In this document: piece after piece, positions 7,783-14,500 of the stretch
Layout: each line of letters begins with the position of its first letter
Position numbering within the stretch: the stretch's first letter is position 1
IMG/VR virus record: IMGVR_UViG_3300021084_000016
Span: 1 to 28,545 of that record
Length of the DNA stretch: 28,545 nt
Reading direction: 5' to 3' (one strand)
From: a virus
Position numbers and translations under genes: made by a program
The notes under the pieces: model-generated
The model's input: only the letters and a program-made list of their open reading frames with translations
Databases searched by the model: none
Told to the model about the DNA's origin: nothing

Positions 7783-8008
7783 GCTACTCCCTTTAAAAGA
7801 GATAGTTAAGGCTTTAGGCTCTATACCTGGAGTATTTAAGCATACAGCTACTGGTAAATTTAGCGCTAGGAGGAGCGTATCAGGAGTATTAGTAATAGCT
7901 GCTACTACAGATATAGCTACTAAAGGAGATATAAGTACTAACGCTCTTATATTGAGCTTTATAGCAGTTTTACCTCTTATAGCTCTATCTTTTAACAAAG
8001 GTAAATAA
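7775..8008 (+). CDS. Membrane protein of lysis cassette, 77 aa
   Basis: The protein has a basic N-terminal half (KFSARRSVSG near 28-37) and two hydrophobic stretches, a short one (VLVIAATTDIA, about 38-48) and a stronger C-terminal one (ALILSFIAVLPLIAL, about 57-71), with a basic end. Its start overlaps the preceding holin-like gene. It could be a second holin, an antiholin or a spanin-like helper. The opposite strand also reads open across this stretch, but the + frame agrees with every neighbour in direction and coupling. Confidence 0.6.
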   Translation: MNKLLPLKEIVKALGSIPGVFKHTATGKFSARRSVSGVLVIAATTDIATKGDISTNALILSFIAVLPLIALSFNKGK

Positions 8009-8040
8009 TAATCAGTTAATTACTTTTTATAACTTGCATA

Positions 8041-8068
8041 GTTACTAGTAACCTATGTACTACTTTTG
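8041..8068 (+). promoter_or_regulatory. Palindrome beside a Bacteroidota -7 box
   Basis: GTTACTAGTAAC at 8041-8052 is a perfect 12-base palindrome. Nine bases on, TACTTTTG at 8061-8068 matches the Bacteroidota -7 box TAnnTTTG. A TTG at 8034-8036 could serve as the upstream element, but its 24-base spacing is longer than usual. The palindrome would lie in the promoter spacer, a good operator position. It would drive the phosphoesterase gene from its ATG at 8088. Confidence 0.4.
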
Positions 8069-8087
8069 TAGTATAAAAATTTTACCT

Positions 8088-8822
8088 ATGATTAATAAAC
8101 AATATAGACTTACTCCAGAGGAGGCAGCTTTAATTAAAAGGAATAGAGAAAACCACGAAAGAAGAGTATTAGTAATACCAGATTTACACGCTCCTTTTAT
8201 AGAGCCTGGCTTTTTTGAACATTGTAAAAATATCTATAAAAAATATAATTGTAATGCTGTTCACTTTACAGGAGATTTATTAGATAACTCATTTTCTAGC
8301 TTTCACGAAATAAGCCCAGATGGTAAAAGTGCTGGAGATGAGCTAGCTATGGCTATAGAGCAGATAAAACCTTTTTGGGAGGAATGGGGAGTAGCAACGA
8401 TTTGCATAGGAAACCACGACGCCATCATATCTAGGAAACTAGTAGCCTCTGGATTATCTCAAAAATGGCTTAAGGATTTTAATGATGTATTAGGTACTCC
8501 AGGCTGGATTTGGGCTGATAGTTTTGATATAGATGGAGTAAAGTATATACACGGTACTGGTAGTAGTGGTAGGAATGGAGCTATAAATAGAGCTATTAAC
8601 TGGAACACTAAAATTGTACAGGGACATATACATACTGAAACTAGTATAATATATCACGCTAATAAGGATAGCCTCTTATGGAGTATGCAGCTAGGAGCTG
8701 CTTTTGATAGTAATAGCTATGCTGCAAACTATGCTAAGAATTTTACTAAAAAGCCTATAGTAGCAGTAGGAGTAATATTAGATAATGGTAATTTACCTAT
8801 TTTAGAGCCTATGCCTCTCTAG
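8088..8822 (+). CDS. Calcineurin-like metallophosphoesterase
   Basis: This 244-residue enzyme has the complete metallophosphoesterase metal-site set: DLH at 32-34, GD at 62-63, GNHD at 108-111, and GHIH at 179-182, so a dinuclear metal centre is expected. Members hydrolyse phosphodiesters or phosphomonoesters, including nucleic acids and cyclic nucleotides; the substrate here is unknown. An upstream in-frame ATG at 8055 would add 11 residues, but a -7-like box at 8061-8068 places the likely transcript start after it, so I prefer 8088. It sits alone between the lysis genes and a terminator. Such genes are frequent in phages and may act in nucleotide recycling or host-signal removal. Confidence 0.82.
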   Translation: MINKQYRLTPEEAALIKRNRENHERRVLVIPDLHAPFIEPGFFEHCKNIYKKYNCNAVHFTGDLLDNSFSSFHEISPDGKSAGDELAMAIEQIKPFWEEWGVATICIGNHDAIISRKLVASGLSQKWLKDFNDVLGTPGWIWADSFDIDGVKYIHGTGSSGRNGAINRAINWNTKIVQGHIHTETSIIYHANKDSLLWSMQLGAAFDSNSYAANYAKNFTKKPIVAVGVILDNGNLPILEPMPL

Positions 8823-8887
8823 TAAACTTATTTTAAATGCTTTTAAGAGGCTTTTAGAAGTTTTTAATACTAACATATACCAAAATT

Positions 8888-8914
8888 AAAGAGCTTTTAT
8901 AGGCTCTTTTTTTT
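8888..8914 (+). terminator. Rho-independent terminator after phosphoesterase
   Basis: AAAGAGC at 8888-8894 pairs with GCTCTTT at 8903-8909 around an 8-base loop, and the T run extends to 8914. It ends the lysis and phosphoesterase transcription unit and insulates the promoter at 8963-8993. Confidence 0.85.
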
Positions 8915-8921
8915 ATATCCT

Positions 8922-8939
8922 TATCTAGTAAATAAATAT
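8922..8939 (+). repeat. 18-base intergenic repeat, copy 2
   Basis: TATCTAGTAAATAAATAT matches 7171-7188 in 17 of 18 positions. It lies just after the terminator and about 25 bases before the promoter -33 element. Confidence 0.4.
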
Positions 8940-8962
8940 TTATTAAATTTATGTTAATAAAG

Positions 8963-8993
8963 TTTGGTAGTTAAATAAAAAGGTTTAGTTTTG
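8963..8993 (+). promoter_or_regulatory. Bacteroidota-type promoter
   Basis: TTTG at 8963-8966, a 19-base spacer and TAGTTTTG at 8986-8993 match the Bacteroidota housekeeping consensus TTTG-N19-TAnnTTTG in both boxes. Transcription should begin near 9000, giving a leader of about 30 A/T-rich bases before the ATG at 9029. It is the best promoter in the window and probably opens the early region using the host sigma factor. Confidence 0.8.
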
Positions 8994-9028
8994 TCAACAT
9001 AAAATTAAATTAATTAAAAAATAAAAAA

Positions 9029-9208
9029 ATGGGAAATTTACAAATTATTGAATTAGCAATTAACAAATTAATGAATGGGTACTCAGAGAGTAGAGTAGTT
9101 GATTTTGTTTTACAAGAATGTGATAATGATACTAGAGCTTTAGCTATATTACCTCACATATTTGAAGTAAAAGAGGAGTATTTAATTTATATGAATATAA
9201 TAAAATAA
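9029..9208 (+). CDS. Small early protein, 59 aa, own promoter and terminator
   Basis: The 59-residue acidic protein reads as two or three helices (LQIIELAINKLMNGYSESR, VVDFVLQECD, RALAILPHIFEVKEEY). No known motif is visible. The ATG lies behind an A-rich leader, standard here. The gene has a near-perfect host-type promoter 36 bases upstream and a strong terminator eight bases downstream, so it is a stand-alone, probably strongly and early expressed unit. That organisation is typical of host-takeover or regulatory proteins, but the role is unknown. Confidence 0.7.
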   Translation: MGNLQIIELAINKLMNGYSESRVVDFVLQECDNDTRALAILPHIFEVKEEYLIYMNIIK

Positions 9209-9215
9209 ATAATAT

Positions 9216-9245
9216 AGGTAGATATTAAGTTATCTACCTTTTTTT
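9216..9245 (+). terminator. Rho-independent terminator
   Basis: AGGTAGATA at 9216-9224 pairs with TATCTACCT at 9231-9239 around the loop TTAAGT, followed by T residues to 9245. The 9-bp stem ends the 59-residue gene's transcript. Leakage through it, or a further promoter in 9246-9287, must feed the early operon. Confidence 0.85.
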
Positions 9246-9287
9246 ATAGTATAAAACCCTTTACGCTTAATATAGGTATATAAAATT

Positions 9288-9536
9288 TTGAAAAATTACA
9301 AAGTTACCAATTTAAAAACAGAAGTAGTAGAGTATCTTAATTATGATGAGATACTAAGGAGAAAATTAATAAATAGAGAGTTTGATTTAAAGTACTCTTT
9401 TGAGTATATTAGCAATACTCCTATAATAGATAAACTAAATAAGGTAGCATATAGTTTACTAGATATTATAGTATTTTTTGCTATGAGTTTAGCTTTAGGA
9501 TGCTTATTTTTAGAGATATTAACTAATTTAATTTAA
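9288..9536 (+). CDS. Small membrane protein, 82 aa, TTG start
   Basis: The frame opens with TTG at 9288; no ATG occurs early in this frame, so TTG is the likely start. The first 55 residues are polar and mixed-charge, and residues about 57-80 form one hydrophobic segment (LLDIIVFFAMSLALGCLFLEIL). A C-terminally anchored protein facing the cytoplasm is suggested. It is the first gene of the early operon, directly after a terminator. The function is unknown; a membrane-directed superinfection or host-takeover role is possible but unsupported. Confidence 0.55.
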   Translation: MKNYKVTNLKTEVVEYLNYDEILRRKLINREFDLKYSFEYISNTPIIDKLNKVAYSLLDIIVFFAMSLALGCLFLEILTNLI

Positions 9537-9540
9537 GAAA

Positions 9541-9789
9541 ATGGATAGAGTAGAGATAGTAAGTAATATACTTAACGATAGTAAGGTATATGATAAAATA
9601 GCTGAGGCTTTAGGTATAAAGGCTGATAATGATAGTGAGATATTTAGAGAGATTGAGGAGTATATAGTAGAGCAATATAATGAGATGGATAATAATAGGA
9701 AGGTTAAAACTTGTAGAGCTTGTAATGAGGAGGTAGGAGATTATAGTTACTACTGCTCTAAAGAATGCTGTAAAATAGATACTGAATAA
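9541..9789 (+). CDS. Small zinc-ribbon-like protein, 82 aa
   Basis: The N-terminal half is an acidic helical region. The C-terminal part has a likely zinc site with Cys58-x2-Cys61 and Cys72-x3-Cys76 (CRAC and CSKEC), plus Cys77. Such small knuckles occur in nucleic-acid-binding and protein-binding phage proteins. The stop shares bases with the next start (ATAATGG at 9786-9792). The complementary strand also reads open but is ignored because it opposes all transcription. The function is unknown. Confidence 0.65.
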   Translation: MDRVEIVSNILNDSKVYDKIAEALGIKADNDSEIFREIEEYIVEQYNEMDNNRKVKTCRACNEEVGDYSYYCSKECCKIDTE

Positions 9790-10199
9790 TGGAGATACTA
9801 AAGACAATTAAAGTAGCTGAGGTAGTAGCAAATATTACTACTTCTGTAAATAATGGAGATATAAACCCTTTAGAGGCTATTGTAAGCCTTAAAAAGCTAG
9901 AGGAGATAGTTAAGAAGGCTAAGGCTAATATATCTGATATGGTAATAGATGAGGCTACTAAGTATGGTAAAACTTTTACCTTTGCAGATGCTGAGATAAC
10001 TAATAAGAGTAGTGCTGGAAGATATGACTACTCTAATATACCAGAAGTAGTAGCTAAGGAGATAGAGTTAAAAGCTCTTAAAGATAAGCATAAGGCTGCT
10101 TTAAAGGTAGATGTAATAGATTTAGAAACTGGAGAGCTAATAACAGCTCCTATCTATAAAGGAGGTAAAGAGATTATCTCTATTAAATTAAATAATTAA
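9789..10199 (+). CDS. Conserved protein of the recombination operon, 136 aa
   Basis: The protein has an N-terminal helical region (about 1-60), a GKTFTFADAEITNKSSAGRYDY segment (66-86) and a C-terminal hydrophilic region with YKGGKEIISIKLNN. I have seen related proteins, with the GRYDY or GRYDF signature, next to Erf or single-strand annealing genes in phages, and here Erf follows two genes later. No catalytic motif is evident. A helper in recombination is inferred from context. Confidence 0.6.
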   Translation: MEILKTIKVAEVVANITTSVNNGDINPLEAIVSLKKLEEIVKKAKANISDMVIDEATKYGKTFTFADAEITNKSSAGRYDYSNIPEVVAKEIELKALKDKHKAALKVDVIDLETGELITAPIYKGGKEIISIKLNN

Positions 10200-10203
10200 G
10201 AAA

Positions 10204-10407
10204 ATGAAAAAACTAGAAAAATATCGTGCTTTTGAAAAATGGTTAATGCGTGAAACTAATGGAGATAGTGAGGCTATGTATTCCTTACTATATTCTGAGC
10301 TAATGGCTAATAATCATATAGTATTTAACTGGCTAGATGAGAAGGCTGGTAACTTAAAAACAAATTTGGAGAAAATAAGTAAATTAATAATTAAAAGAAA
10401 TAAATAA
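10204..10407 (+). CDS. Unknown protein, 67 aa
   Basis: This short helical protein (EKYRAFEKWLMRETNGDSEAM at about 4-24) has a basic C-terminal end. It begins four bases after the upstream stop and ends one base before the Erf start, so it belongs to the recombination operon. I recognise no family. Confidence 0.6.
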   Translation: MKKLEKYRAFEKWLMRETNGDSEAMYSLLYSELMANNHIVFNWLDEKAGNLKTNLEKISKLIIKRNK

Positions 10408-10408
10408 A

Positions 10409-10996
10409 ATGGCAAAAGAAACTAAAAAAATAGACTACTTAGTAGCTATACAAAGTGAGCTAAAAGCTCCTAAAAACCAATTTAATTCCTTTGGTAAATA
10501 CAAGTACAGAAGTGCTGAGGATATACTAGAGGCTTTAAAGCCTTTACTAAAAAAATATAATTGTCATCTGACTATAACAGAGGTTACTAATGAGATAGCT
10601 GGATATTTAGTATTAACTTCTAGAGTTACTATCTCAGATGGAGATAAGACTATGTTTGTAGAGGCTCAGGCTGGTATTAATCCAGAGCGTAAAGGAATGG
10701 ATATAGCCCAGAGTTTTGGTAGTAGTAGCTCTTACGCTAAAAAGTACGCTTTAGGTAATCTATTTTTATTAGATGATACTAAAGATGCTGATAGTACTAC
10801 TAATCCTAAAGAAGTAAAGCCAGCAGTTAAAGCTAAGCCCACTATGACTGTAGATATTTATAATATTATGTTAGAATTTATTAACACTGGTAAAGGCTCA
10901 GCTGTATCTTCTAAAATGCATAATTATAAAATGACTAAAAAGCAAAAAGATACTTTAACTAGAATGCTAACAGAAAATAATAATAAAAATGATTAA
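10409..10996 (+). CDS. erf: Erf-family single-strand annealing protein
   Basis: The 195-residue protein should anneal complementary single DNA strands for recombination-dependent replication or repair. The Erf hallmark is present: NSFGKYKYRSAEDILEALKPLL (about 26-47) and the conserved SFGSSSSYAKKYALGNLFLLDD near 101-122, a motif shared by Erf/Rad52-like annealing proteins. A disordered Asp- and Lys-rich linker (about 123-145) precedes a small C-terminal helical domain (about 146-190). It overlaps the next gene by eight bases. A RusA resolvase encoded 3.5 kb downstream would handle recombination intermediates. Confidence 0.88.
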   Translation: MAKETKKIDYLVAIQSELKAPKNQFNSFGKYKYRSAEDILEALKPLLKKYNCHLTITEVTNEIAGYLVLTSRVTISDGDKTMFVEAQAGINPERKGMDIAQSFGSSSSYAKKYALGNLFLLDDTKDADSTTNPKEVKPAVKAKPTMTVDIYNIMLEFINTGKGSAVSSKMHNYKMTKKQKDTLTRMLTENNNKND

Positions 10997-11516
10997 GAAT
11001 ACTAAAAAGATAATGGAGGATTTAGCCTCTTTAACCTCAGCTTTAATAGATGTAGATAAAGCCGCTTTATTAGGTAATAATAGGAGAAGAGATTTAATAT
11101 GTGGTAGGATGGCTTTGGCTAACTTCTTAAATTTTGAGCTCAAATATCACTATACAGATATAGCTAAATACTTAGGTAGAGATAGAACTAATATGTATCA
11201 CTATGAGGGTAAGCATAGAGATAATTATAACTACTGGAGAGAGTATAGGGAGCTTTACGATAATATTAAGGCTAGTTATGTAGGAGTGGATAACGCTGCT
11301 ATGACTAATAAAGAGATGACTAGGATAATTACTGAGGCTGGTATAGTATCTGATACTAATAACTCTTTTATGATTAGCTTTAAGATAGGCTACTCTGAGG
11401 CTCATATATATACAGCAGACTTAGATAAGGCTATTAAGCAGCTTAAGGAGGCTTTTAAGAGCTTTAATTATTCTTTTAGTGTAGAGCATAGGAATACTTA
11501 TAGTTATGCAGAGTAA
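10989..11516 (+). CDS. DnaA domain IV-like DNA-binding protein
   Basis: Residues about 32-80 resemble DnaA domain IV: RRRDLICGRMALANFL, a helix, then HYTDIAKYLGRDRTNMYHYEGKHRD, where GRDRT plus a basic helix corresponds to the DnaA-box-binding signature GRDHT. The ATPase domains of DnaA are absent. The C-terminal half (about 95-175) is an unassigned alpha/beta region with AHIYTADLDKAIKQLKEAF. With its location before a replisome-organizer-like gene and DnaB, a role in origin recognition or its regulation is likely. Overlaps of 8 and 11 bases couple it to both neighbours. The DnaA match is from motif recognition. Confidence 0.7.
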   Translation: MIKNTKKIMEDLASLTSALIDVDKAALLGNNRRRDLICGRMALANFLNFELKYHYTDIAKYLGRDRTNMYHYEGKHRDNYNYWREYRELYDNIKASYVGVDNAAMTNKEMTRIITEAGIVSDTNNSFMISFKIGYSEAHIYTADLDKAIKQLKEAFKSFNYSFSVEHRNTYSYAE

Positions 11517-11925
11517 GGGCTTTATTAAGCTGCATAGGAAGATTAAAGATACTAAACTATATAAGGATAGCTCTGCTATGCACTTATGGCTGGAGCTCCT
11601 TATTAGAACTAATCATACTGAAAATAGCTGGAATTATAAAGGTAAGCTATGCTCTGTAAAAGCTGGAGAATGTTTAGTATCTTTACAGACTTTAGCTGAT
11701 AGCTTAGGTATGAAGGTAAGCAAAGTAAGGAGCATACTTAAGAGGCTAAAAAGAGCAGAGATGATAAGTACTAAAAGTACTCCCTATCATACTCATATTA
11801 AGATAGTTAGCTGGAATAAATACCAGGAGCAAAATAAAAAAGAGCATAGTAAAAATATAAAAAGAGCATATAATAAGAATGATATTATTTATAAGCCTTT
11901 AAAAACAATTAAAAAATTAATATGA
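11506..11925 (+). CDS. Replisome organizer-like winged-helix replication protein
   Basis: This 139-residue protein begins GFIKLHRKIKDTKLYKD, with HLWLELLIRTNH, then KAGECLVSLQTLADSLGMKVSKVRSILKRLKRAEMI (about 54-88), a winged helix-turn-helix, and IKIVSWNKYQE. That pattern is typical of the N-terminal domain of phage replisome organizers (DnaD or Rep_N type) that bind the origin and recruit the helicase loader. The Lys/Asn-rich tail (about 107-139) is encoded by AAAGAGCATA repeats that look iteron-like. There is no C-terminal DnaD domain. Its stop overlaps the dnaB start by four bases, consistent with helicase loading. Confidence 0.75.
   Translation: MQSKGFIKLHRKIKDTKLYKDSSAMHLWLELLIRTNHTENSWNYKGKLCSVKAGECLVSLQTLADSLGMKVSKVRSILKRLKRAEMISTKSTPYHTHIKIVSWNKYQEQNKKEHSKNIKRAYNKNDIIYKPLKTIKKLI
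11839..11893 (+). repeat. Iteron-like AAAGAGCATA repeats inside replication gene
   Basis: AAAGAGCATA occurs at 11839-11848 and 11861-11870, followed by an AT-rich stretch with AATAAGAATGATAT. The same ordered words recur in the non-coding stretch 21437-21560. Phage origins often lie inside the organizer gene as repeats in the sequence for its linker, so this is a candidate origin. The 10-mer also occurs singly at 5034-5043 (portal) and 23527-23536, so the clustering is the signal. Confidence 0.45.
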
Positions 11926-13217
11926 TAAATATACCTAATGATAAGAATTTAGAGAGTAAGGTACTATCTGCTTTAATGAATACTACAGAGGCTATACATA
12001 TTATAGCCTCAGTACTACAGCCTAGCAGTTTTTATACTAATGAAAATAGGCTTATATATGTAACTTGTATAGATTTATATAATGCTAGTAAAATTCCTGA
12101 TATGAGCCTAGTAGCTGCTGAGCTTAAAGGTAAAGTAGATTTAATATATATATCTGAGATAGCTGGAGAGTTTGCTGATGAGATGGTATTACCAGATTAT
12201 TGTAGAGTATTAAAGGAGCTGGAGATGAGGAGAGATATGCTAGCTGGAATAAATAAGATGCAGAAGGCTGCTAACTTAGATACTGATATTTTTGATTTAA
12301 CTGCTGAGGTAAGTAGCTATATTGATAAGGTAGGTGCAGCTCCTAAGGAAACTATAGTAAATACTACTACTCTATTTAAAGATACTTTTACTGCTATTGA
12401 GGAGGCTAGCCAGAATAAAGGAGGCTGTACTGGTATATCTACTGGATTTAATGACTTAGATAGGCTTACTAATGGATTTGGTAAAGGAGAGTTAATAATA
12501 CTAGCAGCACGCCCTGGAATGGGTAAGACTACTCTAGCTCTTAACTTTATGCTAGAGGCTGTAAAACAGCAGAAGAGGGTACTGATGTATTCTGTAGAAA
12601 TGACTGCTACTGAGCTAGGATTAAAGCTAGTATCTAATCTATCTGGTATAGAAGGAGATAGAATACATAGAGGCAAGCTAACAGATGAGGAGTATAAAGG
12701 AGTATATAATGATACTGCTGCTATTATTAACTCTGGCTTACTTAATGTAGATGCTGAAACTTCTAATTTATTTGGTATAAAGAATGTAGCTAAAAAGCTC
12801 AATCATAAGAGTAAAATAGATATGATTATTATAGATTATATACAGCTATTATCTGGAGGAGATAAAACTAATAAGCAGCAAAATAGAGAGCAGCAGATAA
12901 GCTTTATAAGTAGGCAATTAAAAGCCTTAGCTAAGGAGTTAGATATACCTATTATTTGCTTAAGCCAGCTTAGTAGAGCAGTAGAGAGTAGAGGTAATAA
13001 ACGCCCTATGTTATCCGATTTACGAGAATCTGGAGCTATAGAGCAAGATGCTAATAAGGTACTATTTATATTTAGAGATGGCTACTATGCTAAAAATAAT
13101 GATACTACTACAGAGGTAATAGTAGCAAAGAATAGAGCTGGTAGTTTAGGTACTGCTATGCTAGACTTTAGAGGAGCTACCTCTAATTTTACAAGTGAAG
13201 ATTTTAAACCTTTTTAA
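11922..13217 (+). CDS. dnaB: DnaB-like replicative helicase
   Basis: The 431-residue protein unwinds DNA ahead of the replication fork. An N-terminal DnaB helical domain (about 1-100, ESKVLSALMN, PSSFYTNENRLIY) is followed by a linker and a RecA-type ATPase domain (about 168-431). Motifs: Walker A ARPGMGKTT at 196-204, the SVEM segment at 224-227, Walker B IIIDYIQLL with Asp305, QLSRAVE and DLRESGAIEQDAN. Its length is normal. It is coupled to the replisome-organizer-like gene upstream. The genome has no primase or polymerase that I recognise, so it should serve a host replisome. Confidence 0.93.
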   Translation: MINIPNDKNLESKVLSALMNTTEAIHIIASVLQPSSFYTNENRLIYVTCIDLYNASKIPDMSLVAAELKGKVDLIYISEIAGEFADEMVLPDYCRVLKELEMRRDMLAGINKMQKAANLDTDIFDLTAEVSSYIDKVGAAPKETIVNTTTLFKDTFTAIEEASQNKGGCTGISTGFNDLDRLTNGFGKGELIILAARPGMGKTTLALNFMLEAVKQQKRVLMYSVEMTATELGLKLVSNLSGIEGDRIHRGKLTDEEYKGVYNDTAAIINSGLLNVDAETSNLFGIKNVAKKLNHKSKIDMIIIDYIQLLSGGDKTNKQQNREQQISFISRQLKALAKELDIPIICLSQLSRAVESRGNKRPMLSDLRESGAIEQDANKVLFIFRDGYYAKNNDTTTEVIVAKNRAGSLGTAMLDFRGATSNFTSEDFKPF

Positions 13218-13218
13218 T

Positions 13219-14499
13219 ATGAGTATAAAAAATAAATACAAAGTACTGAGCATAAAAAAAGAGCTAACTTATGAGTGGCTATTAAAAAAGCACTATGCAA
13301 AAAGACTACCTAGCATATCATATTCTTTTGGCTTGTATAATTGTAATATTTTAGTAGGAGTGTGTACTTTTGGTATGCCTCCTAGCAGTACTTTATGTGA
13401 GAGTATTGCTGGTGCTAAATATAAAAGTTTAGTTCTAGAGCTTAATAGATTAGTTAGTAATGATGATTTAGATAAAAATGCTCTAAGTTATTTTGTAAGT
13501 AATGCTATTAGTCAATTACCTAAGCCTAAAATTATAGTTTCATTTTCTGACAATAATATGTATCATAATGGCTATATATATCAAGCTACTAATTTTATTT
13601 ATACTGGATTGAGTAGTAATGTTATCCAGTATATAGATAAAGATGGTAAAGAGTTTCATTTTAGGAATATCGGACATACACAAAAGAAACTAAATAATAG
13701 CATAAATATAAAAAAAAGGATAATTAACAATTTGTCAGATGATTTATTAAAAAAAGAATACCTAAATATATTAGATAAAAATAAATTTACTGGACATTGT
13801 TATGTAGCTAGCGAAACTTATTACCATCTATCTACTGAGAAACTTAAAATTTATCATATAAAGCACGAAAATTCTACTCATTGGTTTTTAAAAAATGATA
13901 AAAATGAGATTATAGATTTAACTTACCAACAATTTAAAACTCCAGTACCATATAATAATGCAAGGGGAGGAGCTTTTTTAACAAAAAAGCCCAGTAAGAG
14001 AAGTGTAGTTTTAATAAATAGAGTAGTTAATGATGAGTTTACTATAGTTAAAAGGAGATTAAACGAAGATAAAATAAATAGAATTGATATGGCTAATTAT
14101 ATTAGAGAAAACAAAGGGGAGTTAAATGCTAAAAAACTAGATAAAATATTCGGATATAAAGATACTGCTGCCCATTGGTTTAGAACTGATGGAGGATTTA
14201 GTTTTGTTAAAGTAGATGATTGGATGAAGTTAAAAGACTTACTAAATTTAGATGATACTTTTGATGATGTTATGCTGGATTTTGAATGGGTTGCAGATGT
14301 TAAGGACATAATTAAAAAGCTAGAGTTAAAAAAAGTAGATATTAAACCTAAAAATAGATATGTTTTTATATCAGCTAATAAAAGAGATAAAAGAGATATA
14401 ACGAAAAATTTAAAATACACTAGCCTTACATATCCTAAAGGAGATAATAAAAATTATAATGCTGCATATAATCCAGTAATACAAACTGAGATATTTTAA
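13219..14499 (+). CDS. Mom-like DNA-modification protein, three-domain fusion
   Basis: I read 426 residues from ATG 13219, one base after the dnaB stop; an upstream ATG at 13195 would add eight residues inside dnaB. Residues 1-135 resemble the Mom family of adenine-modifying, acyltransferase-fold phage proteins: KKHYAKRLP at 23-31, FGLYNCNILVGVCTFG, LELNRLVSNDD, SFSDNNMYHNGYIYQATNF and YTGLS. Residues about 190-262 form a second module with GHCYVASE (Cys194), THWFL (His221), IIDLT (Asp233) and GGAFLTKKPSKR, a papain-like triad order. Residues about 283-426 include DTAAHWFRTDGGFSF and resemble an accessory segment I recall from phage DNA methyltransferases. Mom in phage Mu modifies adenine to block restriction; here the target and chemistry are unknown. 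The next gene is RusA. Confidence 0.7.
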   Translation: MSIKNKYKVLSIKKELTYEWLLKKHYAKRLPSISYSFGLYNCNILVGVCTFGMPPSSTLCESIAGAKYKSLVLELNRLVSNDDLDKNALSYFVSNAISQLPKPKIIVSFSDNNMYHNGYIYQATNFIYTGLSSNVIQYIDKDGKEFHFRNIGHTQKKLNNSINIKKRIINNLSDDLLKKEYLNILDKNKFTGHCYVASETYYHLSTEKLKIYHIKHENSTHWFLKNDKNEIIDLTYQQFKTPVPYNNARGGAFLTKKPSKRSVVLINRVVNDEFTIVKRRLNEDKINRIDMANYIRENKGELNAKKLDKIFGYKDTAAHWFRTDGGFSFVKVDDWMKLKDLLNLDDTFDDVMLDFEWVADVKDIIKKLELKKVDIKPKNRYVFISANKRDKRDITKNLKYTSLTYPKGDNKNYNAAYNPVIQTEIF

Positions 14500-14500
14500 T

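Noticed and set aside
7750-7998. Reverse-strand open frame, 82 codons, across the lysis membrane genes
   Set aside because: It opposes all transcription, has no start context, and mirrors the low-stop codon pattern of the coupled + strand genes 7630-7782 and 7775-8008.
12317-12802. Reverse-strand open frame, 161 codons, inside dnaB
   Set aside because: It lies fully within the conserved DnaB helicase gene with clear Walker motifs, and its Ser/Leu/Ile-rich product is the usual shadow of an AT-rich gene with many CTA, AGC and TAT words.
14097-14420. Reverse-strand open frame inside the Mom-like gene
   Set aside because: A shadow of the + frame; composition is Ser/Phe/Leu-rich and no family is recognisable.
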